From contig PBVE01000023.1 of assembly GCA_002728135.1 (NCBI GenBank), positions 1 through 64,000 on the forward strand: a stretch of DNA of 64,000 bases, written 5' to 3'. The DNA is from Rhodospirillaceae bacterium. GTDB lineage: Bacteria; Pseudomonadota; Alphaproteobacteria; UBA828. The translations under genes and the position numbers were made by a program. Within the stretch, counting starts at the first letter, position 1. Each line of letters opens with the position of its first letter. Below, piece after piece: positions 29,406 to 37,630 of this stretch. The notes under the pieces were generated by a model that did no database searches, was not told where the DNA came from, and was given only the letters and a program-made list of their open reading frames with translations.

Positions 29406-30803
29406 GTGAATATCGTAAATCCTCTCTCTGTATCTGGTGCAGAAGTATGGCCTCTTATAGAAGGGGGTAAAGGCATTGGTGTTAGTAATGGCAAGAGTGC
29501 TGGTGCTTGGGCAGCTGCTGGAGGTGTTGGAACATTTTCTGCTGTGAACGCAGATTCTTATGATAAAAATGGTAATCCCATTCCTCAAATTTATCATGCT
29601 AGGACTCGAAGAGATCGCCATGAAGAACTCGTACGTTACGCCATAGAAGGAGGTGTAACGCAAGCCCGAATAGCCCACGAGATAGCTAGTGGAAATGGTC
29701 GTCTTCATATGAACGTGCTCTGGGAGATGGGTGGTTCGGAGAGAGTCTTGCATGGTATTTTAGAGCGAACCCGTGGACTAGTTCATGGAGTAACTTGTGG
29801 TGCTGGGATGCCCTATAAGATTGCTGAGATTGCTTCACGTTACAACATTCATTATTACCCGATTGTTTCATCTGGAAGAGCATTTAATGCTTTATGGAGA
29901 AGAGCATACCATAGGGTAACGGAATGGCTTGGTGGTGTGGTTTATGAGGATCCATGGCGTGCAGGGGGGCATAATGGGTTATCAAATAGTGAGGACCCTA
30001 GCATACCAGAGGATCCCTATCCGCGAGTAATAGAACTTCGGCGTTTAATGAACAAATATGGATTAAATAGCACCCCTATAATTATGGCAGGTGGAGTATG
30101 GTGTTTAGATGATTGGTCAGATTGGATTAATAATTCTGAGATTGGGCCATTAGCATTCCAGTTTGGTACTAGGCCACTGATTACAAAAGAAAGTCCTATA
30201 CCTGAAGTATGGAAACAAAAGCTAAGAACTTTGAAAGAGGGTGACATAAGGTTAAATAAATTTAGTCCTACAGGTTTTTATTCTTCAGCCGTTCGAAATC
30301 GGTTTATAGAAGAACTTCAGGAACGTGAACAAAGACAGGTAGCTTTTACAAGCGAACCAATTGGTGATCATAGTGAAAAGTGTAATTATGGAATGCGAGG
30401 AAGAACATATTATTTAACTCGGGGAGATAAGGTTCGTGTCGAACAATGGGTATTAGAGGGTTTTGATACTGCTCTCAAGACTCCTGATAGTACTTTGATT
30501 TTTGTAAATAAGGAAAAAGCAAAAGAAATCAGATTAGATCAGGCAAATTGTATGGGGTGTTTGTCTCAATGTAGATTCAGTAATTGGGCTACAAACGAGA
30601 GGGCAACTACTGGTAAGAAGGCAGACCCAAGAAGTTACTGTATCCAAAAAACCCTACAAGAAATTATCCATGGCGATGATGTTGAAGGACAATTAATGTT
30701 TTCTGGTCATGGTGCTTTTAGATTCTCCGATGATCCTTTTTACGCAAATGGATTTATACCAACAGTAAAAGAATTGGTAGATCGTCTTTTACTGGGTAAA
30801 TAA
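29406..30803 (+). CDS. nitronate monooxygenase-like flavin oxidoreductase with C-terminal cysteine motif
   Basis: A 465-residue protein whose N-terminal ~330 residues resemble the 2-nitropropane dioxygenase/nitronate monooxygenase TIM barrel (GVTCGAGMPYKIAEIA, YPIVSSGRAFNAL, GGVVYEDPWRAGGHNG, PIIMAGGVW). Classical members have about 320-350 residues. This one continues with a region containing C382, C385, C389 and C412 (CMGCLSQC...YC), spaced like a Fe-S or zinc ligand set. The start is a GTG, with AGGA only two bases upstream, so the start is not certain. It stands alone between pnp and irr. Substrate unknown; nitronate is only the family label. Confidence 0.75.
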   Translation: MNIVNPLSVSGAEVWPLIEGGKGIGVSNGKSAGAWAAAGGVGTFSAVNADSYDKNGNPIPQIYHARTRRDRHEELVRYAIEGGVTQARIAHEIASGNGRLHMNVLWEMGGSERVLHGILERTRGLVHGVTCGAGMPYKIAEIASRYNIHYYPIVSSGRAFNALWRRAYHRVTEWLGGVVYEDPWRAGGHNGLSNSEDPSIPEDPYPRVIELRRLMNKYGLNSTPIIMAGGVWCLDDWSDWINNSEIGPLAFQFGTRPLITKESPIPEVWKQKLRTLKEGDIRLNKFSPTGFYSSAVRNRFIEELQEREQRQVAFTSEPIGDHSEKCNYGMRGRTYYLTRGDKVRVEQWVLEGFDTALKTPDSTLIFVNKEKAKEIRLDQANCMGCLSQCRFSNWATNERATTGKKADPRSYCIQKTLQEIIHGDDVEGQLMFSGHGAFRFSDDPFYANGFIPTVKELVDRLLLGK

Positions 30804-30875
30804 ATGAGATTTTATTTAGTTTCTATATTGAGTAATCTTACTTGGAATTTAAAGATAATCCCCTAGTATCTGAGT

Positions 30876-31322
30876 ATGAAGTATAATAAAAATCGAAAAA
30901 ATAGAGAAAAGCTCGCAATTTCTCAAATACAATCAGCAGGAATGCGTCTTACACCCCAACGTTTGGCGCTTGCTAAAAGGCTTTTTTCAGGACCGGATAG
31001 GCACATAACTGCAGAAGAGCTACACTCAGAGTTGAAATATGCAGATGTTAGAATTTCTTTAGCAACAGTTTATAACACTTTAAACAGATTTACTAATGCA
31101 GGTTTGTTGAGAGAATTTTTTGTTGATTCAAATCAATCATATTTTGATACAAATACTGAGCCTCATCATCATTTTTTCTATGAGGAACTAGGGAAATTCG
31201 TAGATGTTCCAATTAACAATCTAAATATTGAATTTTTAACTTCTCCACCCAAAGGCACTCAAGTGGATAGTGTGGAAGTTTTTATTAAACTTTCAAAAGT
31301 GGATAGCTCCAATAAAAAATAA
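30876..31322 (+). CDS. irr: iron response regulator Irr (Fur family)
   Basis: A 148-residue Fur-family protein with the winged helix (GMRLTPQRLALAKRLF and SLATVYNTLNRF) and the Irr-type HHHFF motif in place of Fur's HHDH. Irr senses heme/iron status and binds ICE-type operators; it is limited to alphaproteobacteria. The heme-regulatory N-terminal motif of Bradyrhizobium Irr is not seen, as in many other Irr proteins. It lies directly upstream of the rubrerythrin gene, whose promoter carries a perfect ICE palindrome. Fur-type alternatives such as PerR are less likely given HHHFF. Confidence 0.9.
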   Translation: MKYNKNRKNREKLAISQIQSAGMRLTPQRLALAKRLFSGPDRHITAEELHSELKYADVRISLATVYNTLNRFTNAGLLREFFVDSNQSYFDTNTEPHHHFFYEELGKFVDVPINNLNIEFLTSPPKGTQVDSVEVFIKLSKVDSSNKK

Positions 31323-31359
31323 TTAATTTATCATTAAATTTTAATCCTGATATAAATTG

Positions 31360-31376
31360 TTTAGAATCATTCTAAA
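31360..31376. promoter_or_regulatory. Irr box / iron control element (ICE)
   Basis: TTTAGAATCATTCTAAA is a perfect 17-bp palindrome and matches the known Irr/ICE consensus (TTTAGAA-N3-TTCTAAA). It ends four bases upstream of the -35 hexamer of the rubrerythrin promoter and 38 bases after the irr stop. Irr binding here is strongly predicted; activation versus repression cannot be read from position alone. Confidence 0.88.
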
Positions 31377-31380
31377 TGTA

Positions 31381-31409
31381 TTGACGCATTTGGTTAGCCT
31401 GCATATATA
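31381..31409 (+). promoter_or_regulatory. rubrerythrin promoter
   Basis: TTGACG (31381-31386), a 17-base spacer and TATATA (31404-31409): a near-consensus sigma-70 promoter. The predicted start is near 31416, leaving a ~100-base 5' untranslated region before the rubrerythrin ATG. The ICE palindrome lies just upstream. Confidence 0.75.
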
Positions 31410-31518
31410 GATACTGGGGTTAAAAAATGTTGTCATAGGCGAAATTATCGTACTAGCTCATGTGAAGAGCCTCATTTGTTTATTGATGATTATATTAGTT
31501 TGTAAGAGGGGAAAAAAT

Positions 31519-31938
31519 ATGCCATCATTACAAGGTTCACAAACAGAACAAAACCTAAAAGATGCTTTTGCTGGAGAGTCCCAAGCAAATCGTCGATACT
31601 TATATTTTGCCCGCAAGGCTGATGTAGAGGGTCACAATGATGTATCTGCTGTATTTCGTTCCACCGCAGAAGGGGAAACTGGCCATGCACATGGGCATCT
31701 AGATTTTCTTCAAGAATCTGGAGACCCAGCAACTGGTTTGCCTATAGGTGAAACTAAAGAAAATCTAGCTGCAGCTGTTGCTGGTGAGACACATGAATAT
31801 ACAGATATGTATCCAGGAATGGCTAGAACAGCTAGAGATGAAGGTTTTGAAGAGATTGCGGATTGGTTTGAAACATTAGCCAAAGCAGAAAAATCTCATG
31901 CTGGGAGATTCCAAAAGGCATTAGACGGGCTCGACTAA
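31519..31938 (+). CDS. rubrerythrin-type diiron protein (no rubredoxin domain)
   Basis: A 139-residue ferritin-like four-helix protein. Iron ligands are visible as [14 protein letters not shown] (E-x-x-H), AGETHEY and EKSH (E-x-x-H). The C-terminal rubredoxin domain of classical rubrerythrin is absent, so an outside electron donor is needed for peroxide reduction, or the protein acts in iron handling. The ATG at 31519 follows GAGGGG (31506-31511). Upstream are an Irr box and a strong promoter; downstream a terminator-like hairpin precedes the HdrD-like gene. Confidence 0.9.
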   Translation: MPSLQGSQTEQNLKDAFAGESQANRRYLYFARKADVEGHNDVSAVFRSTAEGETGHAHGHLDFLQESGDPATGLPIGETKENLAAAVAGETHEYTDMYPGMARTARDEGFEEIADWFETLAKAEKSHAGRFQKALDGLD

Positions 31939-31940
31939 GC

Positions 31941-31956
31941 AATTTATTAATAAATT
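31941..31956. repeat. 16-bp A+T palindrome after rubrerythrin
   Basis: AATTTATTAATAAATT is perfectly self-complementary and abuts the terminator hairpin at 31957. It could be an operator or part of a bipartite 3' structure; A+T composition makes chance palindromes more likely. Confidence 0.4.
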
Positions 31957-32000
31957 AGCCCATCACTATTTTTATAAGTTTGTGGTGGGCTGGTTTTATT
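31957..32000 (+). terminator. terminator-like hairpin between rubrerythrin and HdrD-like gene
   Basis: AGCCCATCAC (31957-31966) pairs with GTGGTGGGCT (31982-31991), ten pairs including one G-U, around a 15-base loop. It is followed by GGTTTTATT. It begins 18 bases after the rubrerythrin stop and may end or partly attenuate that transcript before the gene at 32034. Confidence 0.65.
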
Positions 32001-32033
32001 AACACTTAGCGTTGCAGATACTGGATTGATAAA

Positions 32034-33407
32034 ATGAGCGATGACATTGGTGCGCCCACTCGCCACCCCATTCCTTGGCACGAACCAGATTTTTATGACA
32101 AAGATAAACTAGACTCTGAATTGAGGCGTGTTTTTGATATTTGTCATGGCTGCAGACGTTGTTTTAACCTTTGTGATAGTTTTCCGCGTCTATTTGATTT
32201 AGTTGACGAAGCAGAAGATATGGAATTAGAAGGAGTTGATTCCAAAGATTTTAAGAAGGTATCAGATGCGTGTACTTTATGTGATCTTTGTTTTATGACA
32301 ATGTGTCCATATACGCCTCCACATGAATGGAATATAGATTTTCCACATTTAATGTTACGTTATAGGGCAGTTGAAAAAAACGAAGGGAAAACTTTAACTT
32401 CTGCAAGTCCTAGAATTTCAGAAATAGACTCTAACGGACGTCTTGCTCGATTTTTGGGTCCAATTATGAATTGGGCAATTGATAATCAAAATTCTTTTAG
32501 TAGATCTATTCTAGAAAAGTTTGCTGGGATTGACAGAAAAGCTACTTTACCAAAGTTTCAAAAGAAAACACTTGTATCTAAATCAAAAAAATCGGTTACA
32601 GAAGTTAATGTTGAAGCCCCTGCAAATGGTAGGAAGGCAGTATTGTATGCAACATGTTTTTCTAATTTTCATAATTCATCAATTGGTGAGTCTGCGTTAA
32701 AGGTTCTAAAATATAATGGTGTGGATGTAGAAGTAGTTTATCCTCGTTGTTGTGGTATGCCACAGCTTGAGCAAGGTGATATCAAAAGAGTTGCTGATAA
32801 TGCTGCTAAAACTGCAAAGGAATTAGTGGAGTGGGTAGACAAAGGCTATGATGTAATAGCAGTGGTTCCAAGCTGTGCTCTAATGATTAAATTGGAGTGG
32901 CCATTAATAATCCCGAATGACCCTAATATTCTGAGGCTTGCAGAAAATAGTTATGATATTACTGAATATATTGTCGATATTTCCCGTAAGGAGGGACTTA
33001 TTGATGGCCTAGACCCATTAGAAGGAGGAATTACTTTACATATGGCTTGTCATGCCAGAGCACAAAATATGGGTAGAAAAGCTGCTGATATGCTAAAACT
33101 TGTTCCAGAAACTAACATAGACATTATTGAAAGGTGTTCAGGCCACGGTGGGTCAATAGGTGCTACTAAGGACTTTCATGATATTGCTATAAAAGTTGGG
33201 CGTCCTGTTGCGCGTCAAAGTACACAAAAAAATAATAAATATATAAGTTCGGAATGCCCGTTGGCATCAGCACATATATTAGAAGGTATGTCTATTTTGG
33301 CCGAAAAGGAAAAAATTGATAAATACGCAGGAGATATAAAACCTTATGCCTATCATCCTATAGAACTTTTAGCTATAGCCTATGGCCTTGATAAGGCTAA
33401 CATATAA
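32034..33407 (+). CDS. HdrD/GlpC-like Fe-S protein with two ferredoxin-type clusters and cysteine-rich domains
   Basis: A 457-residue soluble protein. The N-terminus has two cluster motifs: CHGCRRCFNLC (C37, C40, C43, C47) and CTLCDLCFMTMCP (C80, C83, C86, C91; a CX2CX2CX4CP spacing). The C-terminal two thirds resemble paired CCG domains of heterodisulfide reductase HdrD or GlpC: a first CCG at YPRCCGMPQ and a degenerate second one, ERCSGHGGS. It should pass electrons between an unknown donor and a thiol or diiron partner. Neighbouring rubrerythrin and DUF3501 genes recur with this type of protein in proteobacteria. Not a methanogen enzyme; no FAD domain is present. Confidence 0.82.
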   Translation: MSDDIGAPTRHPIPWHEPDFYDKDKLDSELRRVFDICHGCRRCFNLCDSFPRLFDLVDEAEDMELEGVDSKDFKKVSDACTLCDLCFMTMCPYTPPHEWNIDFPHLMLRYRAVEKNEGKTLTSASPRISEIDSNGRLARFLGPIMNWAIDNQNSFSRSILEKFAGIDRKATLPKFQKKTLVSKSKKSVTEVNVEAPANGRKAVLYATCFSNFHNSSIGESALKVLKYNGVDVEVVYPRCCGMPQLEQGDIKRVADNAAKTAKELVEWVDKGYDVIAVVPSCALMIKLEWPLIIPNDPNILRLAENSYDITEYIVDISRKEGLIDGLDPLEGGITLHMACHARAQNMGRKAADMLKLVPETNIDIIERCSGHGGSIGATKDFHDIAIKVGRPVARQSTQKNNKYISSECPLASAHILEGMSILAEKEKIDKYAGDIKPYAYHPIELLAIAYGLDKANI

Positions 33408-33437
33408 AAAATAAAAGTATAAGTGCGGTATCATACT

Positions 33438-34025
33438 ATGAAAAATGAAATATTAAGCTCTGATATAATGGAAATGGAAATCTATGGTAGGGAGCGTTCT
33501 GAACATAGGAAAAGAATTGCAGCGATAAAAAAATTACGTCGCATTGAGGTTGGACCATTCACAACTTTTTATTTTGAGAATTATGACACAATGTGGATGC
33601 AGGTCCATGAAATGTTATTTGTTGAAAATGGTGGTAAAGATCAAATTCAGGGGGAATTAGATGCGTATAATCCACTAATTCCAAATGGTTTAGAGTTAGT
33701 TGCAACAATGATGCTTGAAATTGGCGATCCAGTCCGTAGAAGTCGAGAATTATTGAAATTGGGAGGTGTAGAAAATACAATAAATATTACAATCGGAGAA
33801 ACTGTCATTGATGCTGTTCCAGTTGAGCCTGAGCAAAACCGAACTACTCCAGACGGTAAAACATCTTCAGTACATTTTTTAAAGTTTAGTTTTGATCAAT
33901 TACAAATAGAATTGTTTAGCCAGAAGGAGGCAAGAGCATTACTCTCTGTTACACATCCAGCTTACGGGCATATGGCTGTAATGCCTGAAAAAACACGCAT
34001 AGCCCTAATGAAAGATTTTGAATAA
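33438..34025 (+). CDS. DUF3501 family protein
   Basis: A 195-residue protein matching the DUF3501 pattern: RKRIAAIKKLRRIEVGPFTTFYFENYDTMWMQVHEML, then AYNPLIPNGLELVATMMLEI, with a beta-rich C-terminal half. The function is unknown. The family is repeatedly found beside rubrerythrin and HdrD-like Fe-S genes. The ATG at 33438 gives the usual N-terminus; a GTG at 33423 would add five residues. It lies 30 bases after the HdrD-like gene, so the two are probably cotranscribed. The region after it is convergent with the SH3 gene. Confidence 0.85.
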   Translation: MKNEILSSDIMEMEIYGRERSEHRKRIAAIKKLRRIEVGPFTTFYFENYDTMWMQVHEMLFVENGGKDQIQGELDAYNPLIPNGLELVATMMLEIGDPVRRSRELLKLGGVENTINITIGETVIDAVPVEPEQNRTTPDGKTSSVHFLKFSFDQLQIELFSQKEARALLSVTHPAYGHMAVMPEKTRIALMKDFE

Positions 34026-34062
34026 GTTGTCTATATTTAAAAAACTTTAAGTTTAAATGACT

Positions 34063-34572
34063 TTATTTAGTAAATGTTTCGTTAGCTCCTACACCCCAAA
34101 AATGTGGACGTTTTAGCCACCCTTTAATTCCCTTCACTTCTATTTGACACCATTTATTATTACATTCTAACAAGTTGCCTAAAACTCCAGGTTCCAGAAT
34201 TGCAGAAGTCCCACTGTTATCATCTGGTCTAAGGTGCAGGGTCCGATTTTTATTTATGACAATGATTGTTCTTTTATTTGAAATCAATGAATGCCAGACC
34301 CATCCTGTTGTCCCTTCATAGTCTCTAATTCTTCTCCATTTATCAGATATACCAGTAATTTCTATTGGTAAACCACGTCTCTTATATACCCAAGAAATAG
34401 GAAAGTTTTGTTTGTGAGGTCCCACACGGAGATTTACTTCATCCGCCTTTAGTGAGGCAAAACGTGGTAATAAATTGCTCTCACTTGCGTAAGATACAGA
34501 ACTTAACATGCTGATTATGCTTATCAATAACAGCAAATTCATAGTAAAATATTTTTTTTTGGTTAAAATCAT
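34063..34572 (-). CDS. secreted SH3-like domain protein
   Basis: A 169-residue protein with an N-terminal signal peptide (about residues 1-29, cleavage near YASES) and two bacterial SH3-like repeats (ADEVNLRVGPHKQNFPISWVY... and NKNRTLHLRPDDNSG...). These have LR-GP and GW(V/L) motifs, as in alphaproteobacterial proteins that bind cell-wall or act as envelope adaptors. A second ATG ten codons in (MNLLLL) is an alternative start. It is divergent from the hydroxyacid dehydrogenase, a pairing common in this class. No catalytic residues are evident. Confidence 0.8.
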   Translation of the reverse strand: MILTKKKYFTMNLLLLISIISMLSSVSYASESNLLPRFASLKADEVNLRVGPHKQNFPISWVYKRRGLPIEITGISDKWRRIRDYEGTTGWVWHSLISNKRTIIVINKNRTLHLRPDDNSGTSAILEPGVLGNLLECNNKWCQIEVKGIKGWLKRPHFWGVGANETFTK

Positions 34573-34763
34573 TGAGCCCCTAGTTTTAATATAAAATGTA
34601 TTTTTCTATTTCTGGCAATTAAGCTTTATATTATATACCAATTAGCTGACTTCAGCCCAGATTATCTGTATTCTTAAGCGTTTGTAAAAATAGAAATAAA
34701 TAAATCTTACCAAGAGGTATTCAACTTGTATCAAGAGCTTTGTTTGGGCTAACAGGAGGATAA

Positions 34764-35750
34764 ATGCCCCAGATTGGAAAAAAAACACTAGTAATTGTTA
34801 CTCGACGGCTACCAGAGGCCATTGAAGCACGTATGATGGAGCTTTTTGATACACGATTGAATGAGGATGACCACGTATTTAGTCGAGCTGAACTACAAGA
34901 TGCAATGGCGGAAGCTGAAGTGTTAGTGCCAACAGTTACAGATAGAATCGACAGTGATCTTATTCAGAGTTCAGGAAAAAATTTAAAACTGATAGCCAGT
35001 TTTGGTACAGGAACAGATCATATAGACATTACTTCCGCTGAATCACAAAAAATTCTTGTAACAAACACACCTGGTGTTTTGACAGAGGATACTGCAGATA
35101 TGACAATGGCCCTTATCTTGGCTGTGTCTAGACGACTAACGGAGGGTGAAAGAAAGATACGAGCAGGAAATTGGGAGGGATGGGCACCAAATGCTCTCCT
35201 TGGACAGAGAATATGGGGTAAAAGGCTAGGAATAGTTGGAATGGGTAGGATTGGTCAAGCAGTCGCTCGTCGTGCTCGCGGTTTTGGCTTAACAATACAT
35301 TATCATAATAGGTATCGTCTTCCCGAAGGCTTTGAAAGCGAGCTAGGAGCCACATATTGGGAAAGCTTGGATCAAATGCTAGCTAGAATGGATTTTATTT
35401 CTATCCATTGCCCAAGTACACCTGCAACTTATCATTTATTATCAGCCCGCCGTTTAAGACTTATCCAAAAAGGTGCTTATGTCATTAATACATCTCGAGG
35501 CCATGTAATTGATGAAGCAGAAATGACACGTTTACTTGAAAATGGAGATCTTGCAGGAGCTGGCCTAGATGTTTATGAACATGAACCTTTTATAAACCCA
35601 AAACTTTTATCATTTGAGAATACCGTTTTACTTCCACATATAGGTTCTGCAACTTTGGAAGGTCGTATTGATATGGGTGAAAAAGTGCTTATTAACATTC
35701 AAACATTTGTTGATGGCCATAGTCCACCAGATCGTGTTCTGCCTCATTGA
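34764..35750 (+). CDS. D-2-hydroxyacid dehydrogenase (glyoxylate/hydroxypyruvate reductase type)
   Basis: A 328-residue NAD(P)-dependent enzyme: Rossmann loop GIVGMGRIGQAVARRA (about residues 155-170), and the catalytic Arg-Glu-His in NTSRGHVID, DVYEHEP and LLPHIGSAT. It resembles alphaproteobacterial D-glycerate dehydrogenases that reduce glyoxylate or hydroxypyruvate; the substrate is not certain from sequence. The ATG follows ACAGGAGG with good spacing. It converges on moeB, with 29 bases between the stops. Confidence 0.88.
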   Translation: MPQIGKKTLVIVTRRLPEAIEARMMELFDTRLNEDDHVFSRAELQDAMAEAEVLVPTVTDRIDSDLIQSSGKNLKLIASFGTGTDHIDITSAESQKILVTNTPGVLTEDTADMTMALILAVSRRLTEGERKIRAGNWEGWAPNALLGQRIWGKRLGIVGMGRIGQAVARRARGFGLTIHYHNRYRLPEGFESELGATYWESLDQMLARMDFISIHCPSTPATYHLLSARRLRLIQKGAYVINTSRGHVIDEAEMTRLLENGDLAGAGLDVYEHEPFINPKLLSFENTVLLPHIGSATLEGRIDMGEKVLINIQTFVDGHSPPDRVLPH

Positions 35751-35779
35751 AAGGCTTTTTATCTCTTGTGATCATATTC

Positions 35780-36571
35780 CTAAATATGGAGGGAAAGGTT
35801 TTTAATTACTGAATTTTTGCTGCAAAGCTTACATGATGGGTCTGGCTTTACCTTTACTGCTCTAAACATTGTACTTAGTGCATCATAGATTAAGAGCCTA
35901 CCAGACAATCCGTTCCCAATTTCTAATAGTTCTTTAATGATTTCCACTGCTTGGAGAGACCCTATTGTACCTGCTATAGCACCAAGAACTCCACCTTCAG
36001 CACAAGAAGGAATAATATTCGGAGGGGGTGGTTCTGGGTGAATGCATCTGTAACAAGGATTGGAAGTGCCTTGAAATGCTTTGAAGGTTGATAGCTGACC
36101 GTCAAAACGCAATATTGCACCAGAAACAAGAATTTTTTTCATAAGATAGCATGCATCGTTTATCAAAAAACGAGTATCAAAATTGTCGCTACCATCTGCA
36201 ATAATATCATAATCGTTGAATATCTCTTCAATATTTTTTGCTGTTAGTCGAATTGTATATGGTATTAATTTTACATCTGGGTTTAATTTTTCTATTCTGC
36301 CTACGGCACTTTTAGTTTTGTAATCACTAATGGAGTTCTCATCGTGGATAATTTGCCTTTGAAGGTTTGAGAGTGCTACTCGATCGTCATCTATTATTCC
36401 TAAAGTTCCAACTCCAGCGGCAGCTAAATATAATAATATAGGTGACCCCAAGCCACCTGCTCCCACAACTAAAACCTTTGAATTCAGAAGTTTATTCTGC
36501 CCTTTCCCGCCAATCTCATCTAGAATAAGGTGACGTGCGTAGCGTTCAATTTGATTTTCGTCGAAGGTCAT
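35780..36571 (-). CDS. moeB: MoeB/ThiF/HesA-type adenylyltransferase
   Basis: A 263-residue E1-like enzyme that adenylates the C-terminus of a sulfur-carrier protein (MoaD or ThiS). It has the nucleotide loop VVGAGGLGSP (about residues 35-44), DDDRVALSNLQRQ, the zinc-binding CYRC...CKLC pairs and the cysteine in PSCAEGG. It lacks a C-terminal rhodanese domain, as in MoeB. MoeB versus ThiF cannot be settled; a role in thiamine or cysteine-linked sulfur transfer fits with cysK upstream in the same minus-strand run. Confidence 0.85.
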   Translation of the reverse strand: MTFDENQIERYARHLILDEIGGKGQNKLLNSKVLVVGAGGLGSPILLYLAAAGVGTLGIIDDDRVALSNLQRQIIHDENSISDYKTKSAVGRIEKLNPDVKLIPYTIRLTAKNIEEIFNDYDIIADGSDNFDTRFLINDACYLMKKILVSGAILRFDGQLSTFKAFQGTSNPCYRCIHPEPPPPNIIPSCAEGGVLGAIAGTIGSLQAVEIIKELLEIGNGLSGRLLIYDALSTMFRAVKVKPDPSCKLCSKNSVIKNLSLHI

Positions 36572-36601
36572 AAGTAAATCTTTTTTGCATGTTTATAGAA
36601 A

Positions 36602-37582
36602 CTAAAAACTTTTGAATAGATCTGTAGATAGATAGCGTTCGGCAAAAGAGGGGACTATTACTAAAATTCTTTTGTTTTCCATATTAATTCGACTGCCTAT
36701 TTCTAATGCAGCAGCTATTGCTGCACCTGAGGAAATACCCACTGGTATTCCCTCATATTTGGCTACTTTTCTTGCAGTTTCGAAAGCGTTTTCATTTGCA
36801 ATTGAAATATTCTCGTCAATAAGATCTGTATCAAGAATTTCTGGCAAAAAACCAGGTCCAATGCCCTGTATTTTGTGAGGGCCCGGTAAACCCCCAGATA
36901 ATACAGAACTATCTTCCGGTTCAACGGCTATGACTTTCAGCCTATTGATACGAGGCTTAAGAATTTGTGAACAACCAGTGATTGTACCTCCAGTCCCGAC
37001 CCCAGCAACAAGCATATCAATTTCTCCTCCAGTATCTTCCCATATTTCTTCTGCTGTAGTCAAAGCATGTACTTCTGGGTTCGCTGGGTTTTGAAACTGC
37101 TGTAACATTACTGAGTTTGGCAATGTCTTTATCAGTTTCTCGGCTTTTTCAATTGCTCCCTTCATACCTTTTTTAGCAGGAGTTAATTCAAGTTCTGCAC
37201 CTAGAAGAATTAATAATTTTTTACGCTCTTCAGACATGCTTTCTGGCATAGTCAGAATTAATCTGTAGCCTTTTGCTGCAGCAACAAAGGCTAAGGCTAT
37301 CCCAGTATTACCCGATGTGGGTTCAACTAAAATAGACTTTCCAGGTTTTAACTTTCCATTTTTTTCTGCTGCCTCAATCATTGACTGTCCAATTCGATCT
37401 TTAACAGAAGCTAGAGGGTTAAAGAACTCAAGTTTACACAAAATTTGAGCCTTACACTTGGCCATCCGTGGCAATTTATGTAATCTAACTATTGGTGTAT
37501 TGCCTATTGTATCAATAATTGAGTCGTATATTTTAGGTGAATTTTTTGGATTATTAATTTTTATATTTTTCTTTCCAGCCAT
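36602..37582 (-). CDS. cysK: cysteine synthase A (O-acetylserine sulfhydrylase)
   Basis: A 326-residue PLP enzyme. The PLP lysine lies in NPLASVKDRIG, the substrate loop is TSGNTGIALAF, and the phosphate-binding GTGGTITG motif is intact. It forms cysteine from O-acetylserine and sulfide. It is 48 bases downstream of an Rrf2-family regulator that lacks a cluster-binding cysteine set, which recalls the CymR-CysK pair of Firmicutes. It follows dut-rrf2 and precedes moeB. Confidence 0.95.
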   Translation of the reverse strand: MAGKKNIKINNPKNSPKIYDSIIDTIGNTPIVRLHKLPRMAKCKAQILCKLEFFNPLASVKDRIGQSMIEAAEKNGKLKPGKSILVEPTSGNTGIALAFVAAAKGYRLILTMPESMSEERKKLLILLGAELELTPAKKGMKGAIEKAEKLIKTLPNSVMLQQFQNPANPEVHALTTAEEIWEDTGGEIDMLVAGVGTGGTITGCSQILKPRINRLKVIAVEPEDSSVLSGGLPGPHKIQGIGPGFLPEILDTDLIDENISIANENAFETARKVAKYEGIPVGISSGAAIAAALEIGSRINMENKRILVIVPSFAERYLSTDLFKSF

Positions 37583-37630
37583 TTAACTAACTCCGTGCAT
37601 TTAAACTCTCTTGAATGAAACTTAATTTAC

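Noticed and set aside
37590-37615. Imperfect repeat CATTTAA/TTGAATG between rrf2 and cysK as a regulator operator
   Set aside because: Seven bases with a mismatch in A+T-rich DNA and no second copy found; too weak to list.
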